The translations under genes and the position numbers were made by a program. A stretch of DNA of 64,000 nt from Zerene cesonia (lineage: Eukaryota > Arthropoda > Insecta > Lepidoptera > Pieridae), in the NCBI RefSeq assembly GCF_012273895.1, contig NC_052105.1, forward strand, positions 6,954,641 through 7,018,640. Reading direction: 5' to 3'. This document shows positions 11,407 to 24,000 of this stretch, piece after piece. Below the pieces are notes generated by a model, which saw only the letters and a list, made by a program, of their open reading frames with translations, ran no database searches and was not told the origin of the DNA. Every line of letters begins with the position of its first letter. Position 1 is the first letter of the stretch.

Positions 11407-14400
11407 CTAGTTGGCCCTTGCCCGCTTGGCGTGGGACGGTGGTGGAGCATGAGCGGGGCGCGGGGGCTGGTGCGGGGGCTCATCCGCCGCTAAGCCGGAC
11501 CGTAGCATGTACTTGAACTGCGGCATGTGCTGCATCACATCACGTATTTGGACAAGGGCCATGCCGTTCTCGCCGGCGGCAGCAGATTTGCATTTGCCCG
11601 AGTTGCGAAGCACTTGCAGCTGGGTTCTGGAATAGGAAGAACGACAATAAGTATTTTTCTTAGACATAATACCATGTGTTCATTACAAATCAGTCACAAT
11701 TTACTTTCTAACATCTTTTATTTCATCGATATTCTCAATTAAAGAGAACAAACATTTGATCAATATTCACCTACCACATACTTAAATTTACCTATACTAA
11801 GGGTGGTAATGGTGACGATGATAATTATGGTGATGGTGTTGATGATGTTGATGATGATGGTGGTGATGATGATGATGACAATGATGATGATAAAGAGGAA
11901 TACTAACGAGTTGGGCCGGTAGAGGGACAGGCCGAGCGCGTCCAGCATGGCCCGGCAGGTGGTGAGCGACACACGCGGGAAGAAGTGGCTGGCGAGGTCT
12001 GGCAGCGTCATCAGCAGCTCCGTGTACTGGTAGGGCTTCGCGTTGATGCACGGCACCATCGTATTCTCCACTAGGGCCTTCTGGACCTGGACAGAGATTG
12101 TGATTATAATTCAATACTAATTAAAATTCTTGATTTTTAGATTAACATTTTATGAAACACGTATGGGCTGATATAAGTTCCATACTTGAATTTTTGTATG
12201 TTTGTAAAATTTTCACGCAAAAAACCACTGGAGCAATTTCAAAAATCCACCATTGATAAACTACAAATTCACAGAGTGACATAGACTATATATCTACCAC
12301 GGGCGCAGCCGGGCGAACCAGCTAGTGATTAATATTTTCTCCACAAAATGAGTAAAACAACAAAAAAAAAACAAAAAAATAAATAACATTCATCCTAAAA
12401 TTATTAATTTTTCTTACTAAATTATTAATTTATAACCCACCTTATACGGCGTATGGTTGCCAATGGTGCTGATGTCTGGTATGGGTGTAAGCCGCTTTCG
12501 CGTGTCCGCGGAGTGAGAGGTTGAGTGGCCATTCATTGTCGCGCTCACTTGCGGCGAAACGCTGCAAATTAAGCGACCACTTGAGTTTGATATGACAATA
12601 TAAAAAAAAAATGTCAGTGATGTCTCATGCGGGACACCCGATTGGAACGGGAACCGGATTCGTTTTTAAGTAAATATTATTGAAATTCGTTCTTTAAATT
12701 TATTTAAATTAAGGAAATTTATTATTTATTAACATTATTTCGGAGTAAAGTGATAAATGAAATAAGTGAAGGATATATTAATCATTACCATAATGAGTGC
12801 TGATAAGAGGTATATAGAGGTAATGATTAATTTAAATAAATATTTTTTATGTAAAATCTTACATTGGAAGATGGTCGTAGTAGTATTTTGCTTCTGTAAT
12901 AAATCGTTTTGTTTAATTTTTTTTTTTCGCGACATCTCTTTCAAATTCGATATTCTTTGTGCAGCAGTTTTGGGTGTATTTCAATCATACTGAAACTATA
13001 AACTGAACAGATTTTGATGAAATTTGGTATACAGACAGGGTATGAGTTGACTTGGGTGATAGGAGGACTATTTACTATTAGGATATTGTTCGGCGTGGTT
13101 AACACATAATCGTCAATAGAGGTTACAATGTGTACTGTTTAAATTATTCAGTATGTTTTGTTTATAAAAAATAATATTGTGGAATGTTTATTAGTATCAT
13201 ATTACTCAATTATTAAAAAAATATCAGGAAAGAGATTTACTTTCTCAATTAAAAAAAAACAAATTACCCAAGCTAACAGTTAATCTATTAATGATTCTAA
13301 TTGTTCAAACATGTGACAAACAACTTTCTAGTCGCATGAGATATTCGTTTTCTTGTACATTAAAGTAATTTTCTTTTAAATTAAAATACACATTAAGTGC
13401 AATCTATATGAGCAATTATAATTAATAGAATGTTATTTTAAATTTTTAAAATAATGGAATACTATAAATCAAAGGCGAAATGTTAAGATAATTAATCTGA
13501 CTTACTCAATCTAAAATCATGCGACCAGATCAGAGCAGTGTCAAGACAATGGCGACTGGAGTTTGTAAATAAACCAACTTCTAAGACAGCCCTTATGTTT
13601 TCCCAATTTTTTTTAAATATTAAAAGAACCACAAGAGCTAGCTAGAACAACGCACGTACACATTTATACAATTAAAAATTTAACGCACACGTGCGTACGT
13701 ATTGTTTTCAAAAATAAGAATGCGCAGTTTACAAAAAATGTTTCGTTTGTATTTAAAAAATTAAACACTATCAATTGATATTGCTTGATGAACAATTGAT
13801 CTGTGATGAATGATTGCCCATAAATATATTAGTACGGTTTTTAGACCTAGCTACTACTATTTATTAAAAATAAGGGCTATCCTCCGTTTAAATAAGATAA
13901 AAAATATTATGCTCACTTCATGTTGGTGGAGTTTTCCGTTATTCTCACCAGAGGAGGGGGCGGTTGCTGACCCATCGCCATTGTTATTGCACTGTTCGGA
14001 AACTGCAATAAACCATAAACAACACCAACTTTTACACATGTCTCACTATGGCAAAGGGATTCAGCTTCTTGCCAGTGTTATAAAAAAAAAAATAACAACT
14101 TGTCAAGTCGCGAGATTTGTGCACACCAAAGTGGAGGGAAAAATAAAGCATCATTGTAAATTTTCACTTTTCAAAAAGTACAATAACTTTGATTTTGCAT
14201 TACTCAAAATTCACGCAAAATTTTAATGAGTTTTAATGTTTATTATTTTGTGTGAAGTACTTTGGAATTGTGTCAGATTCTTCCTTAATCACATTGCCAT
14301 AATATTATCCAAGACTCAAGTACATATAAAGGTGTTGGGGTTTTCCCTACAAATCAATTCCAAGAACTAAGTTTAACAAACGGAAAAAAATAAACAAATA

Positions 14401-15010
14401 AAGAGCTATATGAAGTATTTGTCTATACTGTGAGAACCATACAAAACAAATAGATCAATTTTATAAACATTTTTTTCTTATATCATGTTTTGACATAAAA
14501 GCCATTTTAAAGGACTACTGGATCATGAAAAGGCATTAATGAAATTAACATTAAAGAAATATTAATAATTTATTTTGCCCTTTTACAAGTACTTGAGGTG
14601 CATATTATGTGATTTCTTGCATAATATCAACACTAGCTGTGACCCGCGGTTGAAACCGCGTAAGCGTGCTGCGTAAGTCCGTATCCCGTAGGAATATCGG
14701 TATAAAAAGTGCCTATGTGTTATTTCAGTTGTCCAGCTATCTTCGAAGCAAAATAGTATTATTATTCACCAATAGATGTCAGGAAAAAAACACGAATAAA
14801 ATACGAATATGACATTATTTCAGTTGTCCAGCTATCTACGAAGCAAAATAGTATTATTATTCACCAATAGATGTCAGGAAAAAAAAAACACGAATAAAAC
14901 ACGAATATGACATTTTCTAAAAAAAATTCCTAGCTAGATCGATTTATCGCCCCCGAAAACCCCTATATACTAAATGTCATGAAAATCGTTGGAGCCGATT
15001 CCGAGATTCC

Positions 15011-15053
<43 letters not shown>

Positions 15054-18000
15054 AGAATTGCTCGTTTAAAGGTATAAGATACTAAATTTTACTACAGAGA
15101 ATAGATTAGAGAGCAATATACATTATTAATTAGAGTGTTGTACACATAAAATAATAAAAAATCATATTTTCAACCGACTTCAACAAAAAAAAAGAGGTTC
15201 TTAATTCGACCGTATTTTTATTTTCTTTTATGTTATAGCTATGAATATACATGAAACATTAATATTTTTTTTTGTCAATAAGAATCTTTACATATCATAA
15301 AATCGTAGGAAAGTAAAAACTGTACATTGAACATTTTTTTTAATACTTGGGCGTGATCTACAATCGACATCGAAACCAAAAATACAGTTTTTAGAACTTT
15401 TGTCTGTTTGTCTGTATGTACGTCCGGGCTATACTCACAAAGTACTACATCGATTTACTTCAAATTTTGCATGAATATTACTAACAGGTCAACATATAGG
15501 CATACATATTATCACACTACCATCTAGGGGGGAGGAGCCATAAATCTTGATTTTTCTTATGTTGCACGCTAGTTTATTATATTTAACAGCTAGTTTATTA
15601 TATTATATCGTATCATTTATTATAATACCTGCACAGATCTCTGGTTGTGCGAGCGGTGCTGCGGCATGCTCGCCGCCGCGGCCGCTATCGCCGCGTTGTT
15701 GTAGCGCGCGGCGGCCTGCGCTTGGGCAACTTGCGCCTGTCGACAATCATTATGTATTATTATTAGCTAGGATTTTGGTCGATTACGTCACGCGGAGTGA
15801 TACGCGTGCGTGCGTGCGTATGTGTATGTGTGTGTGCTTGTGCGTGTTTTTTTGTGTGCGCACACACGTACGTATGTGTGTGATTGTGCATGTGTGCATT
15901 TGTACGTAGGAAGAATAAGAGAAAAAGATAAGTTCTCTGCTACTATTAATTATCATTTGTGTGTTTTTTTGCACAGGATGTTATGAACAGAATCTAGCCT
16001 GGTGTTTGTTTCGAAAATGTACATATTTCCTTTTTAATCTGCGGCTATATATAAAGTTTGGAAAAAACTTATTGCGCTTATAACTAAACCTTATCTTTAC
16101 AAACTGTATCTTTCAATGGCTAGAATGGGACATTATCATGAAATTTTAACCACGCTTAGATAACCTTTGCGAATTATTGTTTATCGTGACGCATGTACTC
16201 AATGTAAAACCTTTAGTTTATGTTATGGTATCAATATAAAAATTATGTTAGGTTTCATTCGAAAACCATCAATGTCAATATTTCGCCTATCGTTTTATTA
16301 TTGTGTATCTGTCTTTTGTACTTAGTATGGTAAGATACCTATTGTAATATTTGTGTATTGCATTCTGAGAAATCACTTGCCAGCTATTTAGCCACCAACA
16401 TATCTTAATAAATACAAGTTACGTGAAACGCTGTTCGTCCGCTATGGACACCTTAAACTACTCAACCGATTTTAATCAAATTTTCACACCACGTGCAGTT
16501 TGAACCAACTTAAAAGATAACTATCCTAAGTAAGTAAATGTTACAACTGTGTAATGACGATTCAAAGGTGCTTGTATAAGAAATCAAATTGAATAAATAA
16601 ATATTTGAGTTTCAGTTTTTGGCGAGGCCGGAGCGCACAGCTATCATTATATTATAACGCTCACCTGAGCGAGCCGCAGCACTTGTTGCGTCTGCGCCTG
16701 CGTGAGCGTGCCGGGCAGCGTCGTCCAGCCGTTGGTCAGCGCCTGCACGGCCGCCGCCGATATGCCCGCGTGCGGCATCTGCATCGCCGCTGAGGCCGGT
16801 GAGTGCCGCTGCGTCGGCCGGCGGCCGCGCGACGGCACGTTGCTGAGCGCCGCGCCCGCAACGCCCGCTACGCCCGGGGGCGGCGCCGGGGGCGCGCGCG
16901 TCCATTGCCCGCCGCCGGATACGGAGCCTGCAAGAGCGGGAATGATAACAATAGAATGATAAAGGAAATCTAAACCTACTGAATTAATTATCCTAAACTT
17001 CAAATTCAAAGTGCCTGGAAATGCGAGAATGACAAAACACCGACTTGTGCAAACAAAACAAAATAAAATATAGTTTAAAAAAACTAAAAAACACGCTTTT
17101 CAAGCACATCAAACTACAAACTATAAAATAATTTTTAATATAAGCTGAAAACAATAATGAACGAAAAATACTAATATTGTTGTGAATAATTTTTAATATA
17201 AACTGAAAATAATAATGAATGATAAATACTAGTATTGTTATGAAAAAAGCGTGAGGCGCTTTGTGCCATATTTTTCGTGTACTCGATTGGAGTTATATAT
17301 CTATTATACAAATAATTTTTAATATATGCTGAAAACAATAATGAACGAAAACACCTTATTTCTCACTTTAAACATGCAGATTTCATTCAAATTTCGTACA
17401 CTTATCAAGAACCATCATTCATCCCATCATCCCATTGCTCAATACACGAAAAATATGGCACAAAGCGTAATTGTAATTTTTAGTTTGACGTGCTTTAAAA
17501 GCGTGTTTTTTAGTTTTTTAAAACTATTTTTATTTTTCACTTTTTAGTNNNNNNNNNNNNNNNNNNNNNNNNNNNNNNNNNNNNNNNNNNNNNNNNNNNN
17601 NNNNNNNNNNNNNNNNNNNNNNNNNNNNNNNNNNNNNNNNNNNNNNNNNNNNNNNNNNNNNNNNNNNNNNNNNNNNNNNNNNNNNNNNNNNNNNNNNNNN
17701 NNNNNNNNNNNNNNNNNNNNNNNNNNNNNNNNNNNNNNNNNNNNNNNNNNNNNNNNNNNNNNNNNNNNNNNNNNNNNNNNNNNNNNNNNNNNNNNNNNNN
17801 NNNNNNNNNNNNNNNNNNNNNNNNNNNNNNNNNNNNNNNNNNNNNNNNNNNNNNNNNNNNNNNNNNNNNNNNNNNNNNNNNNNNNNNNNNNNNNNNNNNN
17901 NNNNNNNNNNNNNNNNNNNNNNNNNNNNNNNNNNNNNNNNNNNNNNNNNNNNNNNNNNNNNNNNNNNNNNNNNNNNNNNNNNNNNNNNNNNNNNNNNNNN

Positions 18001-21000
18001 NNNNNNNNNNNNNNNNNNNNNNNNNNNNNNNNNNNNNNNNNNNNNNNNNNNNNNNNNNNNNNNNNNNNNNNNNNNNNNNNNNNNNNNNNNNNNNNNNNNN
18101 NNNNNNNNNNNNNNNNNNNNNNNNNNNNNNNNNNNNNNNNNNNNNNNNNNNNNNNNNNNNNNNNNNNNNNNNNNNNNNNNNNNNNNNNNNNNNNNNNNNN
18201 NNNNNNNNNNNNNNNNNNNNNNNNNNNNNNNNNNNNNNNNNNNNNNNNNNNNNNNNNNNNNNNNNNNNNNNNNNNNNNNNNNNNNNNNNNNNNNNNNNNN
18301 NNNNNNNNNNNNNNNNNNNNNNNNNNNNNNNNNNNNNNNNNNNNNNNNNNNNNNNNNNNNNNNNNNNNNNNNNNNNNNNNNNNNNNNNNNNNNNNNNNNN
18401 NNNNNNNNNNNNNNNNNNNNNNNNNNNNNNNNNNNNNNNNNNNNNNNNNNNNNNNNNNNNNNNNNNNNNNNNNNNNNNNNNNNNNNNNNNNNNNNNNNNN
18501 NNNNNNNNNNNNNNNNNNNNNNNNNNNNNNNNNNNNNNNNNNNNNNNNAACGGGTGTGAGTTACATACATACATACATACAAACATACAAGTGAAGCTAA
18601 TAAAAGCGTGTTAAAAAGCGTGTTAATAAACTAACTTGCTATAACAAGGTTAATGTAAACCTAACTGTGTCTAATTCAAACTTATCTGACCTTATAAAAA
18701 CTTGCGGATTCTACTAATGTATCGACATTGTAATTATCATTAGGTACACTACCACCCAGAATGTCGTTTAGAATGTCGACTCTGCGGCATTCTACAGAGA
18801 AGCAAACTCATTGGCAAAGCGAAAGAAGATTTTTTTTCATGCAATTCAATTTTTTAGTAAGTATATTAACGACAGTGAATGGCTAAGTAAACCACTGGAT
18901 GTCGTGAGTCGTGTTCCTTGATTATGGTTTATAGTTCATACATTCCATAAATGTAGGGCATACAATATACCTAGTACACGGAATAATTTCTATATAATGT
19001 TAATATTTAAAAAGCAACCAATATATAAAAGCAGTGGTGGCTCAGTGGTGAGGACCTCGGACTACAAAATCGATAACTCGGGGTTCGAGACCAGGAGAGC
19101 GTGCAGGAAATAAACCGATTTTTCAATTGATCTGCACATGCGAATAACATCACCACTGCTCGAAACGGTGAAGGATAACATCGTGAGGAAATCGTCATTT
19201 GACATTATATATATTTTCATTACGACTATCAGTGTTAATAAAAAAAAACATGGAACTGTTATATGCCGTGAAAGAAATAAATTATAGTTTGGACACAAGA
19301 TGCGTGACCTTCATGCATCCACGTGTAAGCTTTATAAGGTTATCATTTTCCTTCTATTGCTAAGATCATTGGGCAAATCACTTTTGAGAACAGCCAAAGA
19401 GATTACTCCACTCTTTGCTATCGTATGTATCGTATACATGCACTGTAAACTTCAAATTTATCTTCGAAACAAAAATTATCGTCAAAACTAGCCCTAAGTA
19501 AAAAATTTATCGATATAACTTCACCTATTTCGACATGTGAATAGGATGTGTAGAACACGTCGCCGTAAGAGTGAAAAAACCGTTAGAATACGTACAATCT
19601 ACACTCGCGAGATTGCAAACTGTCGAGAAATCGTGATACGTAACATTCGCTTGCAATTCCACGTATTATTTTTCGTTGGACTATAGTGCGAATACATTGC
19701 AGAGGCCTTACCTAGGAACCTTTTACAAAACAGTCGTAATTATTACAGAAACGTTTTGTTGTAAGCAGAAAACAATCTTACTCTAATTTGTATCGTAAGG
19801 TTTTTAAAGAATATTATTTTATTCCTGCTAACAATGTCGAAAGAGCGAATAAATGAGTAATGTTACTACAACGAGAATTTATTTTTCCCAAAATGACTGA
19901 GATTGCAATATATCGCTGTTCACAATTTATCGGAGACATACAAACATACATATTTAGCGATCCAACTAAGAATAGGAACGTCAATGACCTCTAAGTGACA
20001 CGAGTCACATGACATATTTACAAAAATACGACTTACTGGGACAACCTTTTTTGCATATCAATAACGGCTTATTCTATTTTGCTAGAATTCTACTAATATC
20101 ATGAATGCGAAAGTTTGCGAAGATGAATGTATGTGTATGTTTGTTACTATTTCACGCAGAAACTACTGAACCGATTGAAATGAAATTGATACGTATATAG
20201 CTGGACACCTGGAATGACACAAAGGCAACTTTTTATCCCGATATCCTACGGGATACAGACTTCGGGCGCAGCTAGTCATCCATAAATACAACATTTCTTA
20301 ACTTACATTATTAACTAGCTTTTGTCCGCGGCTTCGCACTCGTTAAATTCGAAGTAGTTTAAAACTCTGCCTGCGCTTGTATTAGGCAATTTTTTCTAAT
20401 GAGCGACACTGACAACTTATTAACAACATTACTGCAACGAAATAAAGTGTTAATTTCGATGCATTTTCAACGCCGTTCGGACCTTTATTTAATCGACCTT
20501 CGGGCGACTGGGAGTCTAGTTGTTCAGGGCACATGTAAATAAATTTAGGTCCGCCCCGGCTTCGCCCGTGGTACATATGTAGCCTATAGCCTTCCTAAAT
20601 AAATGGGCTATATAACACTGAAAGAATTTTAATAATCGGACCAGTAGTTCCTGAGATTAGTGCGTTCAAACAAAGAAACGAACAAAATCTTCTCTATCTT
20701 CTTGATTAAAGGCGTACATTTAAATGTTATCTTGATTAGCTATTCAGAAAACATCAATAAATTATGACATAAAAAAAATGTATGCAGGGACATTTTTGGG
20801 CAATCAGAAATATACAATACGCGGATGACGAGTAGTATATTTATAGTAAGTAAAGTATATAGTTATAGTAAAACACTAATTATAAAAAAAAGCAGTCCTA
20901 AAAATCCAGTAGGTATTATAAATAGAACCACCTTCTTTTGATTTATACATTTCTCATCCTTTTTTTTTATGTCAACACTATCTGCTGTGGTCAGAGACGT

Positions 21001-24000
21001 CTAATGAAACTATAGATTCGTAAGTAGATCGTTTTAAAAATTTTCATTTGTAATATGTACACAAATCATACCTTCAATGGTTATTCCTTTTGAGATGACA
21101 TCTCAATTGATTTAATTACAACCACTTTCATACATACTTTTTTAATTTTTTATGTAGGTACTTTACGGATCCATAATGGTTAAACTCATTGATTGGTACT
21201 TCATTAATAAGACGATTTTTTCAATTGACAAAAATAACATAAAGCTTGTTTACGACAAAAAAAAATCAAGACGTTCGTCAAAATATTGTGAAATAAGGGT
21301 TGCCAGCAAAAATTATCATTCAACGCTGACGTATTGACTTACGTCAATTACGATTACAAGAAACAATAACGTGTACACGATACGCACAAAAGTAAAATAC
21401 CCAGAAATGAAACAAATCCGCAGTCTGAAACAAGGTATTAGCGCCGAATCTGATAAGAGATCCCGCAATGAAACTGTACCCGCTTAAATGACACCGTAAA
21501 AGAAGAAAAAAAAAAGATAACATCAAATCCGCCGTTTGACCGCTGCGTGCGTAAACCTCTTTGATACAAATTCAATGAATTGAATCTAGACGCCTTCGGC
21601 TTCGGGTATCACCACAGCGCAAATTGGGTCAAGCACGCACCAGACTTATAACATTTACTTAAGTCGCAATGAGCATGCCATATAATAAAGAGAGAAGCCG
21701 CATGTATTCCCTTTTTTTCTTTACGATATTCCGATTTATGGACTGGAAAAATACTATACAATGAATAGTATTTTCTAGTGTTCACTTGTTTACATATTGG
21801 GTGAATGATAGGTATTGAAAAAGTATGTTTATCAGTTGTTTACTTTGCATAACGCATACACGGCACTAACGGCGTTGTTGAAATATCCAAAAATATTAAT
21901 TGACTATTTAATTTGTAATGAAATGTAAAACTTGTGAGAGTAGTGGGAGACATAATTTTCAGGGCTGGCCTTTGCAATTAATATCTACAATTTACAATTA
22001 CCTAAGATCCATTTGAAGGGCGAGGCATACACAGGTGATCAGATTTTTTACACGCTTTTTATTAGCTTCACCTGTATGTTTGTTTGTTTGTTTGTTTGTA
22101 TGTTTGTTTGTTTGTTTGTAACTGACTTCTTTGGGCGCGATTTTGACCCACTTTAAACGGCCAGATTTCGTTCAAACTTTGTAGATTTATTGAGGACCGA
22201 TGACAATACACTAATTTGATAAAATTATTCCAGTTTTCAATTTGCAAAATATGATTTTTGTTAAAGCGTGTTTTATAGTTTTTTTAAACTATTATATTTT
22301 ATTTTTCCTTACAAATACGCTGTATATGCATGACATAAACGAAACAGTACATAACATGTTCTTTGCTCTAGTGTTTGTGTAACTCTAATCCTTAATCCCT
22401 AAACATATTTGGATTAATTTAAGAATCTTATCTATAGATTAGACTCTAAAGATAAACATAGAGTTATTATTGTGACACAAACAATAACTTTTGAGCTATC
22501 GTTTGTATTGGGGTGGAATAAATGGTGGGGAATATTGGGGATAATGGACAACCAATAACGAAAACACACAACTGAGCCTAGCCAAGACCAATGTTAATTT
22601 GTGTTCACAATTAAGCCAATTGTCACATTACAAGCAATTAGATGGTTAATCGACGAAGCTGTAAAACGTACGACTTTCGGCAGCGCGCCTTAAGGTCACT
22701 TTGAACATATCTATAATGCAAAAGTCACTTAATATGATAAAGCCTTGACATTATTACAGGGACCACAAACAAGATATTTCTTAATTAATATACTATAAAA
22801 TTATTATATATTATTTAAGAAATTACCAAAAAAAAACAAGCATATGGATATAAACAGATATAAGAGAAATTAATGGACCAATGAAAATTAAGCAAACTGC
22901 AGATAAGAAAAATCTTGTTGACACAGTTACAAGTTAAAAGGAAATCTTTTCTATATTGTAGACAATGTAATGCAAATTATTTTTTATCATGTCAAGGCTC
23001 ACTTGAAGGTCCAACCTCAGTTGCAAACAACTTTAAAACCACTTTACACAGAGATCTATACTATAAATAACAGGTGCAAGATATATAATTATTAAAGATA
23101 GCTTTGGTTTGGTTGTGTTTTTGGAATGTATTCTTTAGCTACCTTTTGGAAAGTTAGGATTACAATATGAAAAAAATAAATAGAGTATATAAAAATATGT
23201 GACTATAGTGTAATAGTGTGCATTAATTTAAACATCATGACACAAATTACAATTATAAATTGAAAAAAAAAAGTAGTTCCAGTACCTACAACATTATACA
23301 GGCTATTTATAGAAGACTTATCAACAGCTAAAGTACCTTTATAGTTTATTAATATAAAGTATATTAAAAAAAACATGTTTTATTTATATTTGTTGAAGAA
23401 ATATATATTTATAAAACATGTTTTTGGTATTAAAATGGTATTGAACAAAAGATATTGAAACTAATTTTAATAATACTTATTAAAACAAGATATTTTTATA
23501 AACATATAAAATAACATTGGGCAACAGTTTGTAGTAGGTATGACTTAGATGAATCATTGGCAGCTAGCAAAAGTATTAATTTTGAATTAATATGACAAAA
23601 AAGGCAATATAAAAAATATAGGCATTTATATTACTTTTTGTTGTGTGTCTTATTAACGTTCTTGGATAAATGATAATGAGATATTGTACTCATAACCTAT
23701 ACTTTGCTCCTATGGAATATAATAACCGATTATCAATTAGATTAAAACAATATAGTACCTACTACTTATATTATAAATTTGACAGTTTCTAAATATAGAT
23801 GCATCTATGGATGTTTGCTACTCTTTCATATAAATACAACAGCTTATGTGTATATGAAATTTGGCACAGAGGTAGATTATAGACTGGATTAACACACAAC
23901 TTTTTTTTTCCTAGGTACCAGGCATTATGCAGTAGATTACAGCTAGTATTCTATAATAATTAATATGGGACTCTGCCTTAATGAGTTTAGAACTATGCCA

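Noticed and set aside
11797..12114. His-rich and Ile-rich minus-strand ORFs
   Set aside because: Read-through of an exon into the GAT/GGT repeat of the following intron.
14722..14914. CRISPR-like direct repeats
   Set aside because: Only two tandem copies without spacers, inside a eukaryotic transposon.
15783..15974. Cys/Val-rich and His/Thr-rich ORFs
   Set aside because: Translations of a GT-rich low-complexity tract.
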